Positions 33,374 through 42,451 of a stretch of 64,000 bases of DNA are shown in pieces. The stretch spans positions 62,001 to 126,000 of the forward strand of contig JAUIMC010000007.1 in NCBI GenBank assembly GCA_030433215.1. The letters are read 5' to 3'. Source of the DNA: Alphaproteobacteria bacterium (GTDB lineage Bacteria; Pseudomonadota; Alphaproteobacteria; Caulobacterales; Parvularculaceae). The position numbers and the translations under genes are program-made. Numbering within the stretch: the stretch's first letter is position 1; every line of letters starts with the position of its first letter. The notes under the pieces were generated by a model. It searched no databases and was not told where the DNA came from. It saw only the letters and a program-made list of their open reading frames with translations.

Positions 33374-34138
33374 CTACTGCGCCTGCACCGGCGCCTGCAC
33401 CGGTACGAAGAAGATGTCAGGGGCGGTCTGCTCTTTGGCCATGCGCATCGCGTATTTCACGTCCTGAAGATAAGAGCGGTTGAGGTTGGTCCAGGCGCCG
33501 ACGCTGGGATCGTAAATAAGAAGCGTCGAATCGTCCGGCGTTTTGAACATCAGCGCGATCCGGCCGACCTGCAGGAACTCGCCCGACAGCTCCTGGCCGT
33601 CGAAGTTCACCGTGCCTTCGTAAGCCGAGATGGTGCGGCCATATTCGCTTTCGATCTGATAGGCCTCGATGATCAGGCGGTAACGCTGCGCCGCAGACAT
33701 TTCCGGATCGTCGAGAACGCCCGACAGACGCGCGACGCGCTCGGAGCGTTCGTTCGACTTGAACGGCAGGTCCGCGTCAACGAGATCGCCGAAGCGCGCG
33801 ACCATGTCTTCCATCAGCGGCTGCATGGCGCGTTGCAGACCTTCGACATTATCGATGTCGCCGCGAAGCCGTTCGATCTGACGCTCTTGCGCGTCGATGT
33901 TGCGGGTGAGCGACGCGTTGTAGCGGCGGGCCGCTTCAAGCTGCTTCAGGTTTGCGCGATAATCATTGAGCAGCGAAGCCGTTTGATCATCAAGCTGATC
34001 AATTTGTTTTTGCGCGTTCGCAGTGTCGCGCGCAGTCGCCTCGCTAACCTCAAGCGCGGAGCGGAACTGCGCCTGCGCCGGAGCGCACAACACAGCAAGC
34101 GCCGCCGCCGCTGAACCCAAAATCGCTGAACTTTTCAT
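33374..34138 (-). CDS. DUF3450 family periplasmic protein
   Basis: A 254-residue protein with a signal peptide (AVLCAPAQA), then a long coiled-coil (about 35-120: NAQKQIDQLDDQTASLL, IDAQERQIERLRGDIDNVEGL) and a C-terminal DUF3450 domain (YEGTVNFDGQELSGEFLQVGRIALMFKT, VGAWTNLNRSYLQDVKYAM). DUF3450 genes are typically first in TtpC-type Ton operons, as here. ATG 34138 has GGTGAGG upstream; a longer frame to 34285 is not supported. It probably interacts with the TtpC-like coiled-coil in the periplasm (inference). Confidence 0.88.
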   Translation of the reverse strand: MKSSAILGSAAAALAVLCAPAQAQFRSALEVSEATARDTANAQKQIDQLDDQTASLLNDYRANLKQLEAARRYNASLTRNIDAQERQIERLRGDIDNVEGLQRAMQPLMEDMVARFGDLVDADLPFKSNERSERVARLSGVLDDPEMSAAQRYRLIIEAYQIESEYGRTISAYEGTVNFDGQELSGEFLQVGRIALMFKTPDDSTLLIYDPSVGAWTNLNRSYLQDVKYAMRMAKEQTAPDIFFVPVQAPVQAQ

Positions 34139-34722
34139 AAATGCCTCACCTACCGGATTGTTGCGGCTGAAAGAAACGGCGCCATGTCTCTCTAGAACAG
34201 TGCCGCGGACCTGTGGCGCGCCTTTGCGCCGATGAGAGGCGCGTTTTGGCGCCTCGAAAAACTGTTGAAAGATGCTCTTCACCAAGAACGTCCCCTAAAA
34301 ATTCCCCACAAGCACTCGTAGCAATCGTATATTTGGCGCAGAATTGCAACGACGTTTTGATAACAGGTCAAACGTCCCGCTCTTATGCGTCGCCCAAAAC
34401 GATTACTGCAAGATTCGTGACACCTTTACACTCGCGCGACGCGACTATCTCCAACCTCTCGGCTGTCAGCGCCGGCTACACACCCCGTTAGTTTGTAACA
34501 ATTGTTTGCACCGCTGGCAATCGCCGGATTGGGGCAAAATTCCCGTTACCTGAAGTAATATTAATGAACCCGAACAGGCCAAGGTTAATCCCCGGCCCGG
34601 TCGTCAGCATCCATGACGGCAAGCTGGCGCGCAGGCAATCGCCGGACGCTGTCAGCAGACATCGAAAGCGGAAGAACTTCACGCTGGTCCGCGCAGTCGA
34701 CTTGCGCGCGCGGGGTGAAAAT
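34139..34722. other. Long upstream region of Ton-like operon
   Basis: These 584 bases, more AT-rich than the neighbourhood, separate the DUF3450 gene from tRNA-Gln. I see no gene with a ribosome site. The operon promoter should lie here. A TCGCG-CGA-CGCGA palindrome is at 34432-34444. Nothing else is supported. Confidence 0.4.
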
Positions 34723-34797
34723 TGGCTGGGGCGCCAGGATTCGAACCTGGGAATGTCGGTACCAAAAACCGATGCCTTACCACTTGGCGACGCCCCA
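34723..34797 (-). tRNA. tRNA-Gln (anticodon UUG)
   Basis: The minus strand folds as a cloverleaf: acceptor TGGGGCG/CGCCCCA, D-arm with AAGTGGTAAGGC, anticodon stem TCGGT/ACCGA with loop TTTTGGT (anticodon TTG), and T-arm CCAGG-TTCGAAT-CCTGG. A discriminator G and an encoded CCA follow (34726-34723). Confidence 0.95.
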
Positions 34798-35150
34798 ATC
34801 TCCCCGCGCGGCCGCATCTATAAGAAGCCCCCTGCGGGCGGGAGCGGGCCAGATAGCGCTTTCCCTCAGCGCTGGCAATGGGCGCCGCAGCGAATTTTCC
34901 CGCGAAAACAGCCCTTCGGCGCCTTTTCGCCAGCCCCGGCGCCAGCCGCCGCAAACCGCCCGCCAGCCCCTCGCCGCCGGCGCCGGGGCGGCGCACGATT
35001 TGCGCGTCGGCGCATGGGGCGCGGCGCAAAACGCCCCGTAAAAAGCGCAGCTTTTGCAACGCCGGGCGCCGGCCTTCCGAAGCCGCCTTTTTCACCCCAA
35101 GAAATGTTTTGCCATCGGCGGGGCCCCGAGCTATAGAGCGCCGCTCAATT
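34798..35150. other. Spacer between two tRNA genes
   Basis: A GC-rich 353-bp stretch between the divergent tRNA genes. The open frames across it show no ribosome site and arginine/proline-rich nonsense composition. I see no gene. Confidence 0.5.
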
Positions 35151-35227
35151 CGGAGTGTAGCTCAGCCTGGTAGAGCACTGTCTTCGGGAGGCAGGGGCCG
35201 CGTGTTCGAATCACGCCACTCCGACCA
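35151..35227 (+). tRNA. tRNA-Pro (anticodon CGG)
   Basis: Cloverleaf with acceptor CGGAGTG/CACTCCG, D-arm GCTCAGCCTGGTAGAGC, anticodon stem CTGTC/GGCAG with loop TTCGGGA (anticodon CGG), and T-arm GCGTG-TTCGAAT-CACGC, then ACCA. The CCA is encoded. Confidence 0.95.
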
Positions 35228-35302
35228 TTGATTTCCCCCGCACATTACAGACCGACATGACAGTCAACGCGATTTGAGCCGGCGTTTTCTGTGACCGCCG
35301 CC

Positions 35303-37447
35303 TCAGAGAACCGGAACCGGCTCATCGCACGCGCGCGCCCTTTGCGCAATTTCGCAAACTGACCTCAAAGCGTCCGGCGCATTCAACAGCGCGATTTTTT
35401 CGCGATCGCTCAACGCACGGCAGATTTCGTCCGGCGCCTTCAGTTTTTTCGCGCGCTCGCGGCCGAGCACCAACGGCGAATGCACGTCGGCCTCGCCGAG
35501 CGCCCAGTGCGCATCCACAAGGGCGAGCCGCCGCTCGCGCAGCGCCGCATCGCCAAGAAGCGCGCGAAAGTCCGGCGCGCCCAGCGCCTCGAAAGCGTCC
35601 AGATGCGCAAGCGCGCGCGCATATGATTGAGGCGGGCGCGCTTCGGCCGGCGTCACCAGCAATCCCGCCTTTCGGAACGCGGCGCCGACACGTTCCGAGC
35701 CTGTCACCTTCGAAATCGGGATCGCGAAGATGAGGCCCAGCGCCGCCGGCGCCAGCCAGGCCGCAAAAATCGGCGAAATCACGAGGGCCGACAGGAACAG
35801 CGCGACGCCGAACAGCGTCGTCATGGCGTGACGGCGCGCCAGGGCGGAGAACGCATAACCGCCCGCATCGCGCGCCTGCGGCGCCCAGCCCGCATCGCGC
35901 CCGCTCAAGACCGAAATCACCGCCGAGGTCTGCGCCGCCATGAGTATCGGCGCCACGAGGATGGAGATCGCAATCTCGACAAGCACGCTCAAGACCGTGC
36001 GCAAAACGCCGACCGTGCGCCGCCAGTATGGCGACAGCGATGCGAGAATGAGACCGTAAAGCTTCGGCGCGAATAACAGCGCCATCGTAAAGACAAAGAG
36101 ACGCAAGGCGCGCGCGGAGTCGATCACCGGCCAGTTGGGAAACAGCGTCGCCTGATCGCCGAAATATTCCGGACGCAGAAAATTGCCTTGCAGCGACAGC
36201 GCCATGCCGGCGAGGATCAGCATCAGCCACAAGGGCGAGGCGAGATAGGCCATGACGCCGACCATGAGATGCAGCCGGCTCGTCCAGGAAAGCCCCCTCG
36301 CCCGCGCCAGAACGCCGAGATGCTGGAGATTGCCCTGGCACCAGCGCCGGTCGCGAATGGTGAGATCGAGTATCGTGGGCGGCGATTCCTCCCATGAGCC
36401 CTTGAGGTCCGAGGCGATCTCGACGCGCCAGCCCGCGCGGCGCAGCAAAGCCGCCTCGACAAAATCGTGACTGAGGATGGCGCCGCCGAAAGGCGTCTTG
36501 CCGGGCATCACCGGCAGGCCGGCGGACTCGGCGAAAGCGCGTATGCGGATGATTGCGTTATGGCCCCAGAAATTGCCTTCGCTCTGGCCCCACCAGCCGA
36601 CGCCGGCGCCGAGGAAAGAGCCATAGGCGGAGGCCGCGAATTGCTGCCAGCGGGCGAACAGCGTCTTGCCGCCGACGAGATTGGGCACGGTCTGGATAAG
36701 CCCCGTATCCGGCGCGGCGGCGATGCGCCGCACAAGCCCGGTAATGGTCTCATGATCGAGATAGCTGTCGGCGTCATAGACGATCATGAAATCGTAGCGC
36801 GCGCCCCAGCGGCTGACGAAATCATGGACATTGCCGGACTTGCGCGCATGGTTGAGCGTACGGCGGCGGTAATAGACCGGCGCGGCGGCCCCCAGCGTGC
36901 GGCGCAGGCGCAGATAGGCCTCTTCTTCCTCGAGCGCGATGTCAGGATTTGTCGTGTCGCTGAGGATGAAGATCTCATAGGCGCCCGGCGGCTCATCGCC
37001 GAGCGATTGCGCCGTGGCGCGGATATTGGCGAACACCCGCGCCACATTCTCATTATAGATGGGAAACAGGAGCACCGTGCGCGGCGAAGCGCCCTCGCCG
37101 GCTTCGCCCGGCGCGTCGCTTTCCTTGCGCCGCGCCAGCACCGTGAAAAAACCCGCCGTGGCGCTCGTGAACGCAAAGGCGATCCAGCAGAAATTGACGG
37201 AGAAAAGACCGAGCACGATCCATTCGAGCAAGGTCATCTCCGCGACGGACAGAACGCCGTGCATTTCGCGCATGGCCGCGAGCGTCAGCGCGACCGCGAC
37301 AACGCCGACAAACGCCTTGCGCCACAGGACCGGCCTCGGCGCCGGACGCTTTTTAAAGGAAGTCGCGCCGAAATCCTGCGCCGGCATGGAAAGCGGCGCC
37401 GCTGGCGGGCGGGCGGCGTAGTCCATATCCTTGAAGATCACGTTCAT
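35303..37447 (-). CDS. opgH: Osmoregulated periplasmic glucan glucosyltransferase OpgH/MdoH
   Basis: A 714-residue inner-membrane GT2 glucosyltransferase. It uses UDP-glucose to build the beta-glucan backbone of periplasmic glucans and moves it across the membrane. Seen here: helices near 45-100, RTVLLFPIYNENVARVFANI, FMIVYDADSYLDHETI (DxD), SHDFVEAALLRRAGWRV, and RDRRWCQGNLQHL (the QxxRW-type motif), then several C-terminal helices. Its ATG overlaps the opgG stop (ATGA, 37444-37447), so the pair is coupled. The length is somewhat shorter than the roughly 850 residues of E. coli OpgH. Confidence 0.93.
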   Translation of the reverse strand: MNVIFKDMDYAARPPAAPLSMPAQDFGATSFKKRPAPRPVLWRKAFVGVVAVALTLAAMREMHGVLSVAEMTLLEWIVLGLFSVNFCWIAFAFTSATAGFFTVLARRKESDAPGEAGEGASPRTVLLFPIYNENVARVFANIRATAQSLGDEPPGAYEIFILSDTTNPDIALEEEEAYLRLRRTLGAAAPVYYRRRTLNHARKSGNVHDFVSRWGARYDFMIVYDADSYLDHETITGLVRRIAAAPDTGLIQTVPNLVGGKTLFARWQQFAASAYGSFLGAGVGWWGQSEGNFWGHNAIIRIRAFAESAGLPVMPGKTPFGGAILSHDFVEAALLRRAGWRVEIASDLKGSWEESPPTILDLTIRDRRWCQGNLQHLGVLARARGLSWTSRLHLMVGVMAYLASPLWLMLILAGMALSLQGNFLRPEYFGDQATLFPNWPVIDSARALRLFVFTMALLFAPKLYGLILASLSPYWRRTVGVLRTVLSVLVEIAISILVAPILMAAQTSAVISVLSGRDAGWAPQARDAGGYAFSALARRHAMTTLFGVALFLSALVISPIFAAWLAPAALGLIFAIPISKVTGSERVGAAFRKAGLLVTPAEARPPQSYARALAHLDAFEALGAPDFRALLGDAALRERRLALVDAHWALGEADVHSPLVLGRERAKKLKAPDEICRALSDREKIALLNAPDALRSVCEIAQRARACDEPVPVL

Positions 37448-39045
37448 GGCGCGCTCGCCCGGTAAAGCCAGGTTTCGCTCACCGGCTCGCCGGCGCGCAG
37501 GAGATTGGCGCGCAGCTCCGAATAGGGCGCGCCTTCCGGATCGAGTTCAAAAGTAAGGCGCGCGCCGCCGGTGATCGGATTGCGCATCAGATGAACCTCG
37601 CGCACGGCGCCGTTGCCGGCCGAGACCGACGGCTCGATCCCGTCGAGCCCGCCAATGCCGGCGACATCATAGTCGATGACGAAGAAAGGCCGGCCGCTTT
37701 GCAGGGAGCGGCCGACGCGGCTTTGCACGACGCTCGCCGCCGTCGAGATTTTCGGCGCCCGCCCCCAGACCATGCGATAGGCGAGATCGATTTCCTCGCC
37801 GGCCTTCCAGACTTTGTCGGGACGCCAGTAAAGAACGATATTGTCGTTGAACTCGTTCTCGGTCGGGATTTCGATCAGCGTCAGCTTGCCGGCGCCCCAG
37901 TCGCCTTCCGGCTCGATCCACACGCTCGGACGTCGTTGATAGCGCGCCTCGAGATCCTGATAGGCCGCGGGATCGCGCTCGCGCTGCATCAGCCCGAAGC
38001 CGTAGGGCGTCTTTTCCGCGAAGACGGAAATTTCGAGCTTTTTCGGATTGATCAGCGGCCGCCACGCCCATTCGCCGGAGCGCAGGCGCACGAGGAGGCC
38101 TTCGGAATCATGCACGCGCGGGCGCACGTCGCGCCGTTCGGGATGCGGATCGTGCGGCGCGAGGTCGAACATCGACGTTACCGGCGCGACGCCGACATTA
38201 TCGATCTCGGTGCGCGGAAACAGCGTCGCCTTGACGTCGACTATGGTTTGCGCGCCCGGCGTCACGGTGAAAGTGTAAGCGCCGGAAACGCTCGGACTGT
38301 CGAGCAGCGCATGAATCACAAGCGCGTCGCCGGCGCCCGGATCCTCGATCCAGAATTCGCGAAACGCCGGAAATTCCTCGCCGGTCTGCGAGGCCGTCTT
38401 CACCGCCAGCCCGCGCGCGCTGGCGCCATAATCGGTGCCCGCCGCGAGGACGCGGAAAAAACTCGCGCCCCGGAAATTGATGACGTCGTCGAACTTGCCG
38501 CCTTCATTCAAGGGCGTTGTCAGATGAAAGCCGGCGAACTGAAGCGCCTCGATGTCTTCGGGTGACAGCGGCAGATCGAAGAAGTTGAAATCGCCCGCCC
38601 GGAAAGGGCGCGGTTCGGCGTCGCCGGCCCGGACCAGATTGACCTTGATCGGCGCGTCGAAAAGATAGCCTTGGGGATCGTAGTGGATGCGAAAGCGTTT
38701 TTCGGGCGCCTGCGCCCAGTCGGCGGCGCCGCGCTTGAACTCGATACGGTGGTATTGATCGTAATTGAGTGCGGCGGCGCTTTCAGGCGCCATGCTCTCG
38801 GGCTCTTTATAAGGGGTCTGGGCGAGGGTCCGGGCTTTGGCGACCACTTCGGCCCGGGAAAAAGGCTTTTCTTCCAGGCTGCTGGCAGGCTCCGCCTCGG
38901 CGGGGGCCATTGTGCTTGCCTGGGACGTCTGGGCGGCTTGCGCGGTCAGGGCGAGCGGCGGGGCCGGCGTGTGCGCGCCGGTGGTCGCCGCGAAACTCGC
39001 TGCACACCACCCTATGATCAGACCCGGACGAGCCAAGTGCAGCAT
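37444..39045 (-). CDS. opgG: Glucan biosynthesis protein OpgG/MdoG
   Basis: A 533-residue periplasmic protein of the OpgG/OpgD family, required for glucan branching or assembly with OpgH. The N-terminus has a signal peptide (LIIGWCAASFAATTGAHT) and a linker rich in Ala and Gln. The OpgG fold follows: YDQYHRIEFKRGAADWAQ, FFRVLAAGTDYGASARGLAVKTA, EEFPAFREFWIEDP, DNIVLYWRPDKVWKAGEE. I prefer ATG 39045, where the signal peptide begins; the ribosome site is weak and upstream in-frame codons exist to 39120. It is the first gene of a two-gene operon with opgH. Confidence 0.9.
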   Translation of the reverse strand: MLHLARPGLIIGWCAASFAATTGAHTPAPPLALTAQAAQTSQASTMAPAEAEPASSLEEKPFSRAEVVAKARTLAQTPYKEPESMAPESAAALNYDQYHRIEFKRGAADWAQAPEKRFRIHYDPQGYLFDAPIKVNLVRAGDAEPRPFRAGDFNFFDLPLSPEDIEALQFAGFHLTTPLNEGGKFDDVINFRGASFFRVLAAGTDYGASARGLAVKTASQTGEEFPAFREFWIEDPGAGDALVIHALLDSPSVSGAYTFTVTPGAQTIVDVKATLFPRTEIDNVGVAPVTSMFDLAPHDPHPERRDVRPRVHDSEGLLVRLRSGEWAWRPLINPKKLEISVFAEKTPYGFGLMQRERDPAAYQDLEARYQRRPSVWIEPEGDWGAGKLTLIEIPTENEFNDNIVLYWRPDKVWKAGEEIDLAYRMVWGRAPKISTAASVVQSRVGRSLQSGRPFFVIDYDVAGIGGLDGIEPSVSAGNGAVREVHLMRNPITGGARLTFELDPEGAPYSELRANLLRAGEPVSETWLYRASAP

Positions 39046-39207
39046 GAACCGCGCACACCCTTTCACGACTGACGACCGTGCAAGGAAACATTCAGCATCC
39101 CGCACCGCAGCATTTAACACGGGCGCGCGCTGATCCGTTCACTTCGGAAGCGAATTTAATACAAGTTAATGAAAGGGCTTCGGGACAGCGCGAAGGCTGT
39201 CCCGGCG

Positions 39208-41004
39208 TCAGGCGCTCATCAGATCAGGATCGAGACGATCGACGCTTTCGGCGCCGGCCATGACCGCGTCGGCGAGTCCCACCGCCTCGGCCAGATAATT
39301 GTCCGCGTAAAAACGCGCAATCGCGATCTTGGTTTCATGATAAGCGGGATCGCGGTTCTCGTGGATCTCAAGCGCAGCGGCGACCGCCGCCTTGCCGAGA
39401 TAATAACCGCCCGCGACATTGCCGAACTGTTTGAGATAGGGCGTCGCCCCGGCGAGCGCGTGTTCGGGATTTTCCTGCGCCTTTTCCAGAAGCCAGTCGG
39501 TCGCGGCGTGCAGCGCGTCGGCGGCGGCGATGAGCTTTTCGCCCACATGATGCAGCTCTTCGCGTTTCGCCGCTTTCAGGACTTTCGCTTCGTTCTTGAT
39601 TTCGGCGATGAACTTTTTCGCCGCGGCGCCGCCGTCGCCTTGCAGCTTGCGGCCCACAAGGTCCATCGCCTGAATGCCGTTGGTGCCTTCATAGATCGCT
39701 GCGATGCGCGCGTCGCGCATATGCTGCGCGGCGCCGGTCTCTTCGATATAGCCCATGCCGCCATGGACCTGCACGCCGAGCGAGGAAACGTCGTTCGCGC
39801 GGTCCGTGGACCAGGCTTTCGAGATCGGCGTCAGAAGCTCTTCACGCGCTCTCGCTTCGGCGCGCGCGTCTTCGTCGGGCGCATGCCGGGCGAGATCATA
39901 GGCGACGGCGTTGGCGTAACAGATCGCGCGCGAGGCGTCGGTCAGCGCCTTCATGGAATAAAGCATGCGGCGCACATCGGCATGTTCGTAGATGGCGACC
40001 ATCTCTCCGGACTTGTCGCCAGCGGCGCGGCCCTGTTTCCTGTCCGTCGCATAAGCGAGCGCGCGCTGATACGCGACTTCCGCGACGCCGACGCCCTGCA
40101 CGCCCACATCGAGGCGCGCGGCGTTCATCATCACGAACATGTTTTTCAGGCCCTTGTTCTCTTCGCCGAGAAGCGTGCCGTAACACTCGCCATTGTCGCC
40201 GAAAGACATGACGCAGGTCGGAGAGCCGTGAAGCCCCATTTTCTCTTCGAGCTTGATGCACTGGGCGTCGTTGCGCCCGGCCAGCGAACCGTCTTCATTG
40301 ACGTGGATCTTCGGCACGATGAACATGGAAATACCCGCCGTTCCCGGCGGCGCGTCAGGCAGGCGCGCCAGCACGAGATGGATAATGTTATCCGTCATGT
40401 CGTGATCGCCATAGGTGATGAAAATCTTCTGCCCGCTGATCTTGTAGCGTCCGTCGCCCACAGGCTCGGCCCTGGTGCGGATCGCCGAGAGGTCCGAGCC
40501 CGCCTGCGGCTCGGTGAGGTTCATGGTGCCGGTCCATTCGCCGGAGACGAGCTTTTCGAGATAGAGCTTTTTCTGTTCGTCGGTGGCCGCATGCAGGATC
40601 GCTTTCACCGCCCCGGTGGTGAGGGTCGTGCCGATGGCGAAAGACATGCAGGCGCCGTTCAGCGCATCCACCAGCGCCACGGCCAGCGTAGAGGGCAGGC
40701 CCTGCCCGCCCGCCGCTTCGGGAAAGGCGAGCGACGGCCAGCCGCCCTCTACATATTGCTTGTAGGCCTCCTTGAAGCCGGGCGTGGTGCGCACGACGCC
40801 GTTTTCCAGCGCTGCGCCCTGATGGTCGCTCGCCTCGTTGAGGGGCGCGACGACGCCGTCGCAGAATTTGCCCATTTCCTCCAGGATCGCCGCCGTAAGG
40901 TCCTCGGAAAGTTCGGGATAGGCCCCCGATTTCTCAAGGGCGGCGAACCCGGCCGCATGATCGAGGATGAAACGCATATCGCGAATGGGGGTCGTGAAAG
41001 TCAT
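39208..41004 (-). CDS. Acyl-CoA dehydrogenase, DmdC-like subfamily
   Basis: A 598-residue FAD-dependent acyl-CoA dehydrogenase with the long C-terminal extension of the DmdC/PF12806 subgroup (usual acyl-CoA dehydrogenases are about 380 residues). Motifs: GTMNLTEPQAGSDLSAIRT, VQVHGGMGYIEETGAAQHMRDARIAAIYEGTNGIQAMDLVGRK (split; the YEGTNGI glutamate is the usual base). It oxidises an acyl-CoA in beta-oxidation; members act on 3-methylthiopropionyl-CoA or ordinary fatty acyl-CoAs, and the substrate cannot be read from sequence alone. No dmdB/D partner is nearby. Confidence 0.9.
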   Translation of the reverse strand: MTFTTPIRDMRFILDHAAGFAALEKSGAYPELSEDLTAAILEEMGKFCDGVVAPLNEASDHQGAALENGVVRTTPGFKEAYKQYVEGGWPSLAFPEAAGGQGLPSTLAVALVDALNGACMSFAIGTTLTTGAVKAILHAATDEQKKLYLEKLVSGEWTGTMNLTEPQAGSDLSAIRTRAEPVGDGRYKISGQKIFITYGDHDMTDNIIHLVLARLPDAPPGTAGISMFIVPKIHVNEDGSLAGRNDAQCIKLEEKMGLHGSPTCVMSFGDNGECYGTLLGEENKGLKNMFVMMNAARLDVGVQGVGVAEVAYQRALAYATDRKQGRAAGDKSGEMVAIYEHADVRRMLYSMKALTDASRAICYANAVAYDLARHAPDEDARAEARAREELLTPISKAWSTDRANDVSSLGVQVHGGMGYIEETGAAQHMRDARIAAIYEGTNGIQAMDLVGRKLQGDGGAAAKKFIAEIKNEAKVLKAAKREELHHVGEKLIAAADALHAATDWLLEKAQENPEHALAGATPYLKQFGNVAGGYYLGKAAVAAALEIHENRDPAYHETKIAIARFYADNYLAEAVGLADAVMAGAESVDRLDPDLMSA

Positions 41005-41088
41005 GTCTGCTCCAAGCCGATTTCTGACGCTTAAATATGCGGCGCGGGCCCGGGAGGCCAGAGCCGCGCGCAGTGAAATTTGGAGCTT

Positions 41089-42198
41089 TTAGGCGGGCGC
41101 GACTTCTTTTGCGGCCCGGCGCGCGCCGGCGAGCGTATAGCGCGTCCCGGCGGGCGAGCTTTCCATGGTGATGGCGCCGCCGGCCTGGCGGGCGAAGGCT
41201 TCGATCAGCTCCGTGCCGGACCCGCGATGCTCGTCCGCCGCGTCGTAGCCGCGGCCATTGTCGGCGACCACCAGCCGCCAGGCTTCGCCGTCCTCATCGA
41301 AGGTGACTTCGATTTCACCGCCCCGCGCATCGCCAAAAGCGTGCTTGGCCGCATTGGTGACGAGTTCGTTGAGCACAAGCCCGATCGCCGCCGCCTGCTC
41401 GCGCGGCAACCGGGCGCCGTTGACGCTAAGCTTCACCGTCACCTCGTCCTTTAGAAACAGCGCTTCGCAAAGATGGTCGGTGAGATCGCCGAGATAGGCG
41501 CGCATTTCGACGAGGCTCGCCTCGCTGTTGGTCCTGTAATTGTCGTAGAGGGTCTTATGGGTCGAGGCGAAGCTGTGCATCCGGCCAAGCGCAATGCCGA
41601 GCGCGCGCCGCGACTCTTCATTGCTCGCATTGCGCGCCTGCATGCCCAGAAAACTTTCCACGATCGAAAAATTGTTCCGCATGCGGTGATCGATCTCGCG
41701 CAGCAGAAGGCCGCGCGCCTTGATCTCTTCGTCGCGCTCCTCGGCCGCGCGCCGCACGGCCCGCCGGAACATCTCCGCGAAAATCACAATGACGAGCGCC
41801 GCAGCGCCGTTGACGATGGTGCGCGCGCCGTCGCCGGACACTTCATATGCGAATGAGCCATGGGCCGGCAGCACGAAATACCAGGCGAAGAGGAACGACG
41901 TCGCCCATGTCACTACTCCGGCCTGCCAGCGGCCGAACAGGGTCGCAATGAGAATCGTCGGATAGATCAGCGAATAGGGACCGGCCGCCGCCGCAAAAGA
42001 ATCGACCAACGCGCGCGTGATAATCGCGCCGGTGGAACACACGACGCCGAACAGCGCTTGCAGCAGCAAAGCAGGCCCGAATGCTGCAAACCGATCTGCA
42101 ACATCAAAATCGCTGAGCCTGCGAGATTTTACATTTTCGCCTATGGCGCACACCTCTATTCGGATACGCCTCAGCAGTAGCATGGAAAAAGTCGCCAC
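41089..42198 (-). CDS. HisKA_2-type membrane histidine kinase
   Basis: A 369-residue kinase. Three to four hydrophobic helices in residues about 40-145 form a DUF4118-like membrane sensor. The dimerisation domain has REIDHRMRNNFSIVESFLGMQ-type HisKA_2 sequence with the phosphoacceptor His in IDHRMRNN, and the ATPase domain has LVLNELVTNAAKHAFG and VADNGRGYD. HWE/HisKA_2 kinases often feed the PhyR general stress response in Alphaproteobacteria; no phyR or ecfG is nearby. The start is uncertain: GTG 42198 or ATG 42183. It is divergent from the Sua5 gene. Confidence 0.85.
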   Translation of the reverse strand: MATFSMLLLRRIRIEVCAIGENVKSRRLSDFDVADRFAAFGPALLLQALFGVVCSTGAIITRALVDSFAAAAGPYSLIYPTILIATLFGRWQAGVVTWATSFLFAWYFVLPAHGSFAYEVSGDGARTIVNGAAALVIVIFAEMFRRAVRRAAEERDEEIKARGLLLREIDHRMRNNFSIVESFLGMQARNASNEESRRALGIALGRMHSFASTHKTLYDNYRTNSEASLVEMRAYLGDLTDHLCEALFLKDEVTVKLSVNGARLPREQAAAIGLVLNELVTNAAKHAFGDARGGEIEVTFDEDGEAWRLVVADNGRGYDAADEHRGSGTELIEAFARQAGGAITMESSPAGTRYTLAGARRAAKEVAPA

Positions 42199-42451
42199 GA
42201 AGCTTAAATCTTACAAATGTACAGTTCTGGACGAAGCCGCCGCGAAAGCCCCATTCCATCCCGTTTCATTGACGGCATATCCGGCCTGTTCCGGTTCCGT
42301 TTCAAACGGCCGATAAAAATAACACAGTATCGCCACATTCTGTGAACGGAACGCGTAGCTGAGCATGCCGGAAAGCTTGAAGACGTTCAGCGACACTCGC
42401 CGGTGTAACGCGAGGGGCGACTCAGCGGGCGCCGCCTGCTATAGCCCCGCC

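Noticed and set aside
34564-35136. A 190-codon plus-strand frame over tRNA-Gln
   Set aside because: It crosses a tRNA gene and has Pro/Arg-rich nonsense composition.
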